DNA of 64,000 nucleotides from positions 1,984,001 through 2,048,000 of the forward strand of contig BSYQ01000012.1 in the NCBI GenBank assembly GCA_030272585.1. The letters run 5' to 3'. The DNA comes from Bryopsis sp. KO-2023. Its lineage: Eukaryota; Chlorophyta; Ulvophyceae; Bryopsidales; Bryopsidaceae. The notes below the pieces were generated by a model, which was given only the letters and a program-made list of their open reading frames with translations, did not search any database and was not told the origin of the DNA. The translations under genes were made by a program, and so were the position numbers. How positions within the stretch are numbered: position 1 is the stretch's first letter; each line of letters starts with the position of its first letter. Of this stretch, positions 10,184 through 21,300 are shown one piece after another.

Positions 10184-13015
10184 CTAACCCCACTTAAACG
10201 GGCTGCAGTAAAAAACCTCTTTCTCCTTAATGTTGAATGCCGGAACAACATAACACCGTCGCTTGATTGACAGAATGTGTACGATATCGTAGAGAAAATC
10301 GTCACCACCTCGTGTAAATTCAATGGCTCGTCCACCATATTTTTCGATGATCCCATTGTACCCTCCAAATTCCTTCAATTCATCCCCGTGCACATCATCA
10401 TACCACTTCACAAGAGCCAATTCAGTCTTTTCACCACCCACTTCAATTGCAAGCAAACATCGTAACTGACCGATCCACTCACTGCCATCATTTGCGTTTA
10501 TTACCACGTCGTCAAATCGAGGGCGCCCATGAAATTGAGCTGTAGCCCGACAAGTTTGCAACGGGAAATCTCCGCTCTCGGTTTGAACGGCCAGAACCAT
10601 GTGCTTCGAAATTGAACAAAAGTCGGGCAGAGGGACGTCAAAGAAACGCTGTAATATTAGAAGAAGCTTGTCCAACTCAGGCTGTGCTTCCAAGAGAGCC
10701 CGTGAGAACTGGAGTACTTGTGGTGAAGGCAATGACCTACCATGATCCCAACTCTCTTCCGAAGGCCGCAACCAAAATTTGTGTTGCGAAATAGAAAGTT
10801 CATGCTGTGATGTCGAAAAGGCCCTCATGAACGCTGTCGCATACGTCCGCGACTCTCCTACCACGCCAGGGGTATCCAAAACCTCGCTCAATCTTCGTCG
10901 TTTAATCATTTCGTTCAAGAAAGTCCCCGACTTTTTCGACGTCGCAAGATAATCACGTTTCACAATTTTGTGATCAGTCTCAAAAAAATCCGATGACAAA
11001 TGTTCAAGACATCCAATCCTGCGGATGTGAGTGACGATATGCTGATGTTTGTGGAATTTATTTGTCGACAGGCCACTCGGAATGAATTCACCAATAACTT
11101 CCAACATTCGCCTATATAATGACAAAGACACTGTTAGATTATCTTCTATTCTTTCAAAGGTAAAGAATATTCGTAAACTTATAAAACAAATCTAACCTGT
11201 GTAGCATCATCAGATCATCATCAAAATCGTCCAAGTCGCTCGAAGAAAACGCCTTTCCTCTCTTTTTTTGGTAGACCACATTGTACAAGGCAAACAACTC
11301 CATCAACTCATTGTTGTTGTGGGTACAAAGTCCATCAATGCAGTGCGGCATAGTTTGAATTATTGTCCGATGCTCCTTTGCTTGAACCCCGGTGTGACCT
11401 CCAACGTAGAATCCAGCACACGGGTTCGGGAAGTTTTCCGATATCGGCATAGCTTTCAATCTCCCGTTCAATTCCTTTACCAGCCCCCGGCGATCACCAT
11501 ATTTCTTGAAATAGTCCGGAATGCAGTCCACAAGGTAGAGAAACAACCCCAGGTCGTCGACATGAAGAATATCGTATCCAACAATGGTGTAAGGGTCGCT
11601 CGTCTCGAGTGTCGAATCTCGAAAACCCCACAATGAGCAAACCACCGGATGTGTAGCATATTGCTTGGCCAACGCGATCTTCTCACCGCCATTCTCAGCA
11701 CATTGAATTTCCTCGTATCTTTGAATTTGCTCGGCTTGAGTCCGTAATGACGCCCGAACCTCGATGTCATTTCGTTCCTTCACGTGACACTGCTCACATG
11801 CCCAATTGTATATGCAAGTGAAGTCGTGACATTCAGGGTCATCAGCCACAACCGAATGCACAACTGGAAAGATAATCTTATCCTCCAATTCAAATCCGTC
11901 AAAAGAGAGCTTCTTTAACGGATCTAACCACGCTTGCCAACATTTGCTGTGGAGTTCCAATCGCACTTGTCGAAGAGCGGCTGATGATAATTCCCGTACA
12001 TCCTTCATGATCGGAATATAACCAATAATGGAAATCCTCCTTCTCCTTTCCTCGATTGGGAGATTCAACAAAACTGCTTTCATTGGATATGCTGAGACAC
12101 CCTTCCGATTTATCACCGTTTTGTCCGAGTAGATTTGGATAGACGCGATCGTCCCATTCACTTGTACTCGTTCCGGAAGTTCCTACATTGAATCAACAAC
12201 ACTAAAGTGAAAAAAGAAAAAAATATTTAAAGCAAAAAACATCATCTACCTAAATTCTTACCTGGGACTGAATCCATGCATCCGAGTTTGAAGGATCAGA
12301 ATAAATCCTAACCCCATCAACATATTGCTTTTGAGCGTGGAGAACGAGACCCCCTTTTTCGAACTCTTGGATCAACCACGATTTAGGATCTCTGAGCTCA
12401 ATCTTGAAGCTCATATCATTCTCCCCCACACTGATTTCATGCCTCGTCCATTCTGTCCCCGAATTCGCCAACAATCTGTCCCTGATATTTGCGACATCGG
12501 CAAAGGATGCGATGTCAAATTTCTCCTTGGAGAAATCGGGATGGTTTATAAACTTGATAAGCGATATGGTATCTTTCTTAGAAAGACCCTTGCCCTCATT
12601 CGCAGCCGAGACAAATCGCACGAACTCCATATTCCAGTCTACGGCCTTGCTATCATCATCTTCATGAACCATATCTATATGTATAACGCGCACGGCTTAG
12701 TCACTAATTTTGCCTTCAATGATTTAATATCCCCAAATTGGTGTAACATCAAGAGCACACATAAGGTGAAGGAGAGCGAAAAGCAAATTATTGTATGTGT
12801 CGACCACCTTCGGGTTGTGGTTGATCCTCTTCTCGAGCAGGGCGGTCGAAGCTGTGTGATGCAGTAACATCTTGGGACACCTCCAACGATTCATGTTGCC
12901 CACTTGCTTCCACACCTCCCCTCAACCTCACACATCGCCCCCCAGCATAATTTTTCTTGTGATTCGAAAGTTCACACGAGCGGTTGAATTTTCTTCCGCA
13001 CTGACATAAGTACAT
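10184..13015 (-). CDS. Plavaka-like transposase, four exons
   Basis: Reads right to left. Exon 1 (from ATG at 13015, 3' border unclear, past about 12800) holds a zinc-finger-like CQCGRKFNRSCELSNHKK...C motif. Exon 2 12674-12262 (phase 0 out); exon 3 12182-11197; exon 4 11111-10184 with stop. Exons 2-4 close in frame at GTAAGA, GTTAGA and AG sites. Exon 3 has the family hallmark IYSDKTVINRKGVSAYP, then IGYIPI and a Cys/His pair region (YNWACEQCHVKER). Exon 4 has KFHKHQHIVTHIRRIG and a conserved helical tail. This matches the order of Plavaka-group transposases, the enzymes that cut and join the element ends. No internal stop was seen in exons 2-4. The first intron is the weak point of the model. 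Confidence 0.8.
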
Positions 13016-13539
13016 TTTTTTCTGGGGCAATCCCTAAGATTTACATAGTGTTAAGCAAGACTCAGACCTCTTAGGAAAATGAAAACTTGTTGATAACCTT
13101 TTGATAGGAACAGTTGTCCCCTCAAAAACCTTACAAAGACCGCACATTCCCCCCTTCTTCTAATTTCGTTTCGTATGAACAATGGAAAACAGTTTTACAA
13201 CACTGTTTCAGCAAAATTTGCTGAAGAAACTCAAAATTAAACATAATATTTGGAGGGAGAAGAAATGCAACAGAACTTTCGACCTCCCCACTTGTGCGCT
13301 CAGCGCGGCTCACCCTTGAAACGTGTTATCGTGGGCACGACGGCCCAACGGTGGGAACGACGGGGCGCGACGGTGGGCGCTCCAGTGCCGAGGTTTTCGC
13401 GACCCCTGCCACGCAGTCGCAGTCCTAATCCCGTTGAAGTCGTCGATTCGATAACCTGAATTTGCGAGTGTGACTGGATTAGGAATTACGCAACCATCAC
13501 CTTGGTTGTGATTGCGGTCGCTGTCAGCGCAAATGCTTG

Positions 13540-13720
13540 CGCGCAAGCGCTGCGCAATCGTGATGCAATCCAACGCTTGCGCGCAAGCGCTGCGCAATCG
13601 TCATGCAATCCAACGCTTGCGCGCAAGCATTTGCAAGCGTGGTGCAAGCGTGCGCTTGCAGTGCAAGCGCGATGCAAGCGATTTGCAAGCACGCTTGCGC
13701 CACGCTTGCGCGCAAGCGCA
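13540..13720. repeat. Right subterminal repeat array
   Basis: The mirror of the left array, built from GCTTGCGCGCAAGC palindromes. It includes a roughly 45-bp unit repeated twice (about 13550-13620). Confidence 0.85.
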
Positions 13721-13738
13721 CGCAACAAATTTCCGACG
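13721..13738 (-). repeat. Right terminal inverted repeat of the Plavaka-like transposon
   Basis: CGCAACAAATTTCCGACG, inverted partner of the left end, followed by the TT duplication and then by retroelement sequence that continues exactly as in copy 2. Confidence 0.95.
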
Positions 13739-13740
13739 TT

Positions 13741-14885
13741 GCCAGCAAATGAAACCTGAGTTAAGAGCTCAGAAGGGATTGCTGCAACCTATTCCAGTAG
13801 CTGATAAGAAATGGGATCAGATCACTACTGATTTAGTGACTGATTTACCCCCTGTTGATGGATTTGATTCAATTGCAGTATTTGTTGATAGATTGACTAA
13901 GATGGTAAAGTTCATACCCTGCAGTAAAACAATAGATGCACCTGGGTATGCAAGGATATTCTTTGATCACATCTTCAGGAATCATGGGATTCCCAGTGTG
14001 ATAATCAGTGATAGGGATACTAGATTTGCTAGTAAATTTTGGCAGGAGCTAATGAGATGTGTGGGCACTAAAGTGAGAATGTCCACAGCCTTCCATCCTC
14101 AAACAGATGGACAAAGTGAAGTCAGCATCAGAACATTAGAAAACTTTCTAAGACCCTATGTGGAAGAGCATCCAGAGACATGGATGCAGGGATTAGGGAT
14201 GGCTGAATTTGCAGCCAACAATGCTGTACACACATCTACAGGATACAGCCCCTTCTACTTGATGTATGGGGTGCATCCTCAGCTGCCAGGAGATCTACTG
14301 GCTGGAAAAGCTCAAGCAGAAGCAGAGTCAGTTCAGGAAATGATATCACACATGCAGGAAGTCATCAATGATGCCAAGGACAGATATAAAACAGCCCAAG
14401 AGAAGATGAGGCAGCAAGCTAATAAGAAAAGGAGGGATGTACAGTTTCAAGTGGGAGAAAAGGTGTTGCTCTCCACAAAGACATTGAATTTATCAGTCTT
14501 GAAACATATTCCAGTGAAAATCAGAAGAAGATATATAGGGCCTTTTGTTATTGCTGCTGCAGTGGGATCTGTGGCATATAGATTGGTGTTACCAGATGGA
14601 TGGAAATTACATCCTGTATTTCATGTATCAAAATTAAGAAAACTTCAGGAGAGTTCAAAGTTTCCTAGGGAGGTAATGGCACCTCCAGCAGAATTAGATT
14701 CTGAGGGAGAAGAAGAATTTGAAGTTGAGGCTGTAGTAAGACATAAGTTTTCAGGAAGGAAAAGAAGATTTTTAGTAGTCTGGAAGGGGTATCCACTTAG
14801 TGAAGCAACATGGGAACCCCAAGACAATTTATTGAATGCATCAGAGATCCTGGCTGATTATAAGAGGAGAGCTGGGATTAGGTAG
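13741..14885 (+). CDS. pol: Chromovirus copy 1, pol (3' part after the insertion)
   Basis: Integrase catalytic core (pattern TDLVTDLPPVDGFDSI and later FHPQTDGQSE), integrase C-terminal region, and a chromodomain (RRFLVVWKGYPLSEATWEP). Chromodomains of this type are thought to steer integration to chromatin marks. Confidence 0.9.
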
Positions 14886-15122
14886 AAGTTAGATGCACTT
14901 TTGATTCTGTGGCTGAAGGATCAGGAATCCCAGTGACTAGGGGATGGGTTGCATAAGGGCAGTGAAGTGTTTTCTGAACTTCTGTGGGTTAAGGATTTTA
15001 TGGGGATCTAATTATCCTTTCAGAAGTGCAGGGAGCTTGGGATTTGCATCACCCTAGTTCAGAGTTACTTTTACAGAATCAGAAGGATGCATTTGATGGA
15101 TACTTGGTGAGGGCACCAACTG

Positions 15123-15141
15123 CCCCCAGGGGGGAGGCAAT
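15123..15141 (+). other. Polypurine tract before the LTR
   Basis: CCCCAGGGGGGAGGCAAT lies directly before the LTR start TGATACC. This is the expected plus-strand primer site; the same tract precedes the LTR of copy 2 at 22845-22863. Confidence 0.75.
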
Positions 15142-15654
15142 TGATACCAGCTGCTGACGTCCAGGGACGTCAGACGTCAAAGGCGTCATGCATCTGACGT
15201 CTGTGAAGTGTCAGATGCATCCCCGGTGAATGACAGCATCCTCCCAAGGAGGTACTACTGAACTACAGCGAGGAAACCACCGCAAGAGCACAGAGTCAAG
15301 ACAGTGGTTCGATCAATCAGATTAGGACTTGCGAGACTGAGGTCCTGGGTTCGAGTCTGAGTGAGAACGTGCTTTGGTCTGGGCCTGTGTGTGAGTGTGT
15401 AAGTGAGTCAGGAGTAGAACTGGCGGCTGTGAGTCAGGGTAGTGGGAGTGTTACGGGTGGTTAGTCACCCTCGGGAAAGTCGAACTGGGAGTTGAAATGA
15501 TGGGACGCTTGATGTAACCTTGCTTTTCAGTGATCTGTGGTGTGACCCCGAGTCTGTGACCCGTGCGATTTTGTGTGACCGTTCCGCCGCCGCCTCACTC
15601 TTTTCCGAGATAGGAGACGTCGCTCGCGGACGTCAGTCCTCCCGAGCGATAACA
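15142..15654 (+). repeat. LTR shared by chromovirus copies 1 and 2 (513 bp)
   Basis: Starts TGATACC and ends ATAACA, so it has the canonical TG...CA ends. I see no difference from the LTR at 22864-23376. A polypurine tract precedes it and a primer-binding site follows it, so it is 3' LTR of the first body and 5' LTR of the second. Inside it, GGTCCTGGGTTCGAGTC resembles a tRNA T arm. Confidence 0.95.
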
Positions 15655-15658
15655 TTTT

Positions 15659-15675
15659 TGGTTTCGGAGCCCGAA
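15659..15675 (+). other. Primer-binding site
   Basis: TGGTTTCGGAGCCCGAA starts four bases after the LTR end and begins with the TGG that pairs with tRNA CCA ends. The tRNA would end ...GGGCTCCGAAACCA; I cannot name it. The unrelated LTR element at 62153 has nearly the same site. Confidence 0.7.
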
Positions 15676-16087
15676 GGAACCGACTGGACTGGAGCTCTCC
15701 GCTGGTTTGACCAGCAGGTTTGTTCGAGGCGCTTAACGCCAGTCGTAAGGTCGTGGGAAAACGGAAAAAGGCAAACGCAGTGAACGGGAAAAAAGGAAAA
15801 CGTGTGGTAGCAACGTTGGAAAAGAATCACACCCATAAAAAGAGAGAAAAGAGGGTGCCAACGTTCAGTCGTGTGACAGGACGTTTGGGAAAAAGGTTAC
15901 CCTGTAACCTGCGTCGCTGTCAGCGAACTGTAGTACTCAGGTTCGAAGGGTTAGAGTCGGACGTGAAGGGGTATAGTAGTATTACGTATAGTAACTCTCA
16001 CGGCAAGGGCACGTGGGTTATCCGTTCACAGTTCGGCAAGGACAGGTCGTGGCGCGAAAGTCAACGGTCTACAGTTGACAGTAACCG

Positions 16088-17167
16088 TTGCCTGGAAAGT
16101 CAACTGAAAGTCAAGCGACCAGAATGGCTCTGGTTCCGGTCGTTACAGAAAGCGACATGGTCGCGATAAGCGACGAAGTTATGGAAGGGTCAGAAGTGCA
16201 ACCAATGGTGCACCAGCAAATTCAGAATATACAGATTAATGGTTCTGATCACACTGAAATGCAAAGACAGATTGAGGTCTGGGGTGGAACAGTAACCAAC
16301 CACCTCCAGCAATCATTGACCTCCATGCAGAATCAGGTTCAACAAGTCCAGGTTGAAATCTATACACACAGAGAGCAAGCAGAGCTACATCAGTCAACTC
16401 TAAAGGAAGAGTTGCAGTCAGCTTTAGTGCACAGTTTGGAAGAACAGAGTCGAAAACTACAGCAGACTCAGGAGCTACATGCAAAGGACTTTTATCAAAG
16501 CCTCACTGCAAATACAAACACTCAACTGAAGGACCTTGGTGAACAGTTGAGAAGTACAGGAAAAGATCATGCTGTGGGCATGGCTCAGTGGAAAAATAAG
16601 AACCAAACAGAGCTGGAACTATTCCAGAAGAAGCAGTTAGCTCTTCAGGAGCAACTGATGTTGGTTCAAAAGAAACAACAGGAAGATATTAATGCCCAAT
16701 TATATGAAGTGTCTCAGCACATGCAAAGAATGCAAAAACAGCTGATGGAAGAGAGGGAGAGTATGACAAACACAATGACTAGCATACTGCAAGGAGAATT
16801 GGACTCCTATCCTGCAGTCATTCAGAAAATGGTAGCTACAGCAGTGGATGAAACCACCACAGCTATTGAGGACAAGTATAACAATGCTGAAGGACAGAAA
16901 GCAGATCTAGAAGAGACTAGATGGGCTTTAACTGATCCAGACTATCAGAAAGCAGTTGATGGCTGGATGAAGGATGGAATCCTGAGAACACCTATTCCTC
17001 CACAAGTGATGCAAGTGCATATGATGCAACACAAACAGTACAAAATACAGAGGAAGGAGAAACTGAGGGACAAACTCAGGATATCCCAACATCTGGTCAG
17101 CCACCAGTACAGCAAGTTATACCTGCCACAAGTACTGGAGCAGTACCTCCAGGACCCTCTTCTTTAG
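16088..17167 (+). CDS. Chromovirus copy 2, first ORF (coiled-coil)
   Basis: 359 aa, same as 354-1433 except for one residue (Ile for Leu near residue 92). Gln/Glu-rich, strongly helical, with coiled-coil segments; no catalytic motif seen. Function unknown. Confidence 0.75.
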   Translation: MPGKSTESQATRMALVPVVTESDMVAISDEVMEGSEVQPMVHQQIQNIQINGSDHTEMQRQIEVWGGTVTNHLQQSLTSMQNQVQQVQVEIYTHREQAELHQSTLKEELQSALVHSLEEQSRKLQQTQELHAKDFYQSLTANTNTQLKDLGEQLRSTGKDHAVGMAQWKNKNQTELELFQKKQLALQEQLMLVQKKQQEDINAQLYEVSQHMQRMQKQLMEERESMTNTMTSILQGELDSYPAVIQKMVATAVDETTTAIEDKYNNAEGQKADLEETRWALTDPDYQKAVDGWMKDGILRTPIPPQVMQVHMMQHKQYKIQRKEKLRDKLRISQHLVSHQYSKLYLPQVLEQYLQDPLL

Positions 17168-17196
17168 GTCTAATAGACCTCACTTCAGGACAACAA

Positions 17197-18366
17197 TTGT
17201 CCATGGGTTTACCACCCCCTGTACTGCAACCACCAGCAGTAACTATAGCACCTCCAGCTACCTTTACTGTAGGCACTACCCCAGCACCATCAGGAATGGG
17301 AATTCGACCACCAAATCCCTTTGAACAGTTAACAAGTCAAAGAGCACCCAGTGGTGGTGCACCTGGAGGAAATCCAGGGGATCCAAATGGATCAAATGGA
17401 CCAAATGGCCCAGACAGACCAGGCATGCCTAGAGCATCTGGTTCTGGACATCCAGGGCCAGGGAATGGTGGTGATGGTGGTGGAGGTGATGGAGGAGGTC
17501 CCCCAGGAGGAGGACCACCTGATAGAGATCCTAGTGGCACATCAGGAGGTTCAGGACAAGGTCCTGATAGACCTTATAGCAAACAGATTAAGCTCACTCC
17601 CCCAGAGAAATTCACAGGAGATGAAAGGATGTCTGCAACAGAATGGATACTAGGAATGAAGAGATGGTTACAGAATCAACACATCTTAGAGAGAGATTGG
17701 TTATCCTGTTTTCAGTCACATCTCCAGGGAGATGCACTTAGCTGGTTAAACCTGATGGATATACAGATCATGAATCAGGAAAAAGCAGAGTATGCTAGCT
17801 GGCAAGAGTTCACTCAAGAACTAAGGAATGTTTTTGAGCCAGTCTCCCTAATAGAGACTGCCAGAAAACAGTTAAGAACTTTAAGGCAGACTGGAACTGC
17901 CTTAGGCTACATCAGGCTCTTCAGAAAGCTGATGTTTAGACTCCCCAACCTACCTCAAGAAGAAAGATATGCAGCCTTTGTGGATGGGCTCTCAGATAGA
18001 AATATGCAAGCACAGGTTATGACCCTGTGTGATGGAGATCTGGATAAGGCCATCCTCACAGTCCAAAGACTCTCTGCAACTATAGGCAGTAGAGGTGGCA
18101 CTACTAGCAATTTTAGAGGCAGAGGTAGAGGGAGGGGAAGATTTGGACAGAGAAATACACAGATGTCAGCAATGATGTCTTCTGCAACATCACAACTGCC
18201 TCCTGCAGCAAATTCAGTTAAGGCTGTGCAGCAGAGAGGTCAGATGGGATCTAGGCCCTCAAGGGGAGGATCCTTCAAGTGTTTTCTATGTGGAAGCACA
18301 GAGCATGGGGTGAGACAGTGTCCCAAACTGTCCCAAGCTCAGAAAGCCCTGAAGAAGGGAAACTAA
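17197..18366 (+). CDS. gag: Chromovirus copy 2, gag
   Basis: 389 aa: Pro/Gly-rich N-terminal region, capsid-like domain, basic RG tract, and a CCHC nucleic-acid-binding knuckle. It forms the particle that packages element RNA. It overlaps the pol frame at its 3' end. Confidence 0.92.
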   Translation: MSMGLPPPVLQPPAVTIAPPATFTVGTTPAPSGMGIRPPNPFEQLTSQRAPSGGAPGGNPGDPNGSNGPNGPDRPGMPRASGSGHPGPGNGGDGGGGDGGGPPGGGPPDRDPSGTSGGSGQGPDRPYSKQIKLTPPEKFTGDERMSATEWILGMKRWLQNQHILERDWLSCFQSHLQGDALSWLNLMDIQIMNQEKAEYASWQEFTQELRNVFEPVSLIETARKQLRTLRQTGTALGYIRLFRKLMFRLPNLPQEERYAAFVDGLSDRNMQAQVMTLCDGDLDKAILTVQRLSATIGSRGGTTSNFRGRGRGRGRFGQRNTQMSAMMSSATSQLPPAANSVKAVQQRGQMGSRPSRGGSFKCFLCGSTEHGVRQCPKLSQAQKALKKGN

Positions 18367-21300
18367 AAGAGGAGGCTAGTGTTGGGTCAGCTAAGCCTCC
18401 AGATGATATTGAAATGAAAGAACCCACTACAACAACACCAGCCTCACTAAATGATGGTGTTCAAGAGACACCTGTGGTTGCAGCCCCTATTGCAACAGAA
18501 CAGGAAGCATACACACTGGATGGGGTCACTCCAGGAGTGTTAATTCAAAAGAAAAAGCAGTCTCAAAAGAGAGTGGATAAACAAACAGAGGCCACTGTGA
18601 GTTTACCCACTAGAGTGGAAAGAAATGTTGAGGGAAAGGAACCAGTTCAGACTGCAGTAGCTCAGGCTACAGCAGCATATAGAGGATATGAACTGGCAGG
18701 ATTTATTGGTGCAAAGAAAGCTACAGCATACATTGATACAGGATCCACTGCTAATTATATTAGCATGGATGCAGTCAAGGAACTGGGACTGCAATACAAA
18801 CCACAAGAAACTCCTGTTAAGTTTCTAGATGGTACAGAAAGGAAATCAGTGGGGAGATGTTATGGCATCCCATTTGTCTGTGGAAAGATCCAGCTCTCAT
18901 TTGATGCTGATGTCTTTCCAGACAGTAATCACCCAATCCTGTTGGGATTGCCCTGGCTCATACACTACAATCCCAAAGTGGATTTTAAGTCAGGAATAAT
19001 CACAGTCAACAAGGGCAGAAAGAGTGTAAAATTACCACTCTCAGTGATGCCTGAATATCAGCTCAAACCCACTGGAGCTACAGAACTTTCCTTTTGTTCT
19101 AGTGGCAGAATCAAAAGACAGATAGAAAAAGGGGAAATCAAACACATCATCATGGTGGTGATTAGGCCAGAGGATGAATCAAAGACTGGAGTAGAAACAA
19201 TCCCAGAACAAAGAGAAGGGGATGATCTACAGAAAATCCTGCAGGAGGATATGGATCCCAGGATTAAGGAAGTACTGACTCAGTACAGAAAAGTATTTGC
19301 AAAAGATTTGCCTAAAGGTGTACCTCCTATCAGACTGGGTCATGAATTCAGGATTGATCTGGAGGAGGGTACTGAACCCATGTACAGGCCACTGTATAAA
19401 CTGTCTCCTCTTGAACTAGATGAGGTTAAAAGACAGTTAGATTATCTGTTAGAGATGGATTTCATAGAACCATCACAATCACCATTTGGGGCACCCATCC
19501 TGTTTGTCCCTAAGAAAGATGGAGGGCTCAGGATGTGCCTGGATTATAGATGGCTGAATAAAAAAACAATTAAAAACAGATACCCTCTGCCCTTACCAGA
19601 GGAGATGATAGACAGGGTACATGGGGCAAAATATTTCACTAAAATAGACCTGAGATCAGGCTACTGGCAGATGCCTCTAAGGGAGGAGGACAGGCCTAAG
19701 ACTGCCTTTCGAAGCAGATTTGGACACTATCAGTTCAAAGTGCTTTCCTTTGGACTTACTAATGCTCCAGCACAATATATGAACATGGTTAATGACATCT
19801 TCAAGGATATGCTGGATATCTTTGTGCTGATCTTCATTGATGATCTCTTAATCTATTCTAAGAGCATCTCTGAGCATGTAGAGCATTTAGCAGCAGTCTT
19901 AGCCAGGCTACAGAAGTATAGTCTGTTTGCCAAGGCCACCAAAAGTGAAATCTGTGTAAGGGAAACAGATTTCTGTGGATTTTGGTTGAGTGAAAAAGGG
20001 ATCTCAGCAATGGATGTGAAAGTTAAGGCAATCAGGGATTGGAAGCCCTTAAAAACAGTTACTGATGTTAGGAGTTTTCTGGGGATGGTTTCCTTCTATA
20101 GGAGATTCCTGAGATCAGGCTACTGGCAGATGCCTCTAAGGGAGGAGGACAGGCCTAAGACTGCCTTTCGAAGCAGATTTGGACACTATCAGTTCAAAGT
20201 GCTTTCCTTTGGACTTACTAATGCTCCAGCACAATATATGAACATGGTTAATGACATCTTCAAGGATATGCTGGATATCTTTGTGCTGATCTTCATTGAT
20301 GATCTCTTAATCTATTCTAAGAGCATCTCTGAGCATGTAGAGCATTTAGCAGCAGTCTTAGCCAGGCTACAGAAGTATAGTCTGTTTGCCAAGGCCACCA
20401 AAAGTGAAATCTGTGTAAGGGAAACAGATTTCTGTGGATTTTGGTTGAGTGAAAAAGGGATCTCAGCAATGGATGTGAAAGTTAAGGCAATCAGGGATTG
20501 GAAGCCCTTAAAAACAGTTACTGATGTTAGGAGTTTTCTGGGGATGGTTTCCTTCTATAGGAGATTCATCCCAGACTTTGCAAAGATAGCAGGCCCTCTG
20601 CATGACTTAACTAAGAAGGATGTCATGTGGGAGTGGGGATCTGCTCAGGAACAAGCTTTTCAATCACTTAAAACTGCATTGATGGGGAAACCAGTGCTGA
20701 TCCATCCTAATCCAGTGAAAGATTACACTGTGATTAGTGATGCATCTGGGGAAGCCACTGGAGGAGTCCTCTGTCAGGATCATGGCTCTGGATTACAGCC
20801 CATAGCCTTTTGCAGTAGAAGATTATCAAAGTCAGAACAGAACTACTCAGTGTATGAAAGGGAACTCCTGGGAATAGCCTACTGCTTGATGCAGTGGAGG
20901 CACTATTTAGAGGGCTGCCCAGGAGAAGTCACAGTCTTTACAGACCATCAGCCACTAACAAACTTTATGGATCAAAAGATGATGTCAAGGCCTCAGGCCA
21001 GATGGCTGAGAGCAGGACATTTCCTCAGCATCAAACCAAAGATTCAGTACATCCAGGGGAAATTGAATCTAGTGGCTGATGCACTATCAAGAAGTCTACC
21101 AGCAGAGAATCAAGTGAATGTAGTGAGCTCCTTACAACCTAGTATGGAGGAGATTACACTCTGGGAACAAGCAACACTAGCAGATGTTGAGATCAAGGAC
21201 ATCTACACTCAAATACTGGATGGGGAGAGAATTCCAGGCTATGGAATTAATGAATCAGGATTATTGATTTATCAAACTCAGGATGGACTCATGAAGTTAT

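Larger units (their letters stand above)
5729..13738. mobile_element. Plavaka/CMC-like DNA transposon, 8,010 bp
   Basis: The uninterrupted copy 2 gives the empty site, so the boundaries are exact. The element begins CGTCGGAATTTTGTTGCG and ends with its inverted complement (17 of 18 match), flanked by a 2-bp TT duplication (5727-5728, 13739-13740). Arrays of GCTTGCGC/GCGCAAGC repeats lie inside both ends. It carries a four-exon transposase gene on the minus strand whose protein resembles Plavaka transposases (CMC superfamily), a spliced plus-strand gene, and a minus-strand gene with a PIN-like exon. It looks nearly intact. A 2-bp TSD is shorter than the TSDs I recall for fungal Plavaka elements; CMC relatives use 2-4 bp. 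Confidence 0.9.
1..15654 (+). mobile_element. Ty3/gypsy chromovirus, copy 1 (left end outside window)
   Basis: Body of a chromodomain LTR retrotransposon. It starts about 80 bases inside the internal region by comparison with copy 2, so its 5' LTR is off the window. Order: leader, coiled-coil ORF, gag with capsid-like region and CCHC knuckle, pol (protease, RT, RNase H, integrase, chromodomain), and a 3' LTR at 15142-15654 that also serves as the 5' LTR of copy 2. An 8-kb DNA transposon sits inside its integrase region, so this copy is broken by one large insertion. Apart from that I saw one base difference from copy 2 (near 629), so it is very young. Confidence 0.95.
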
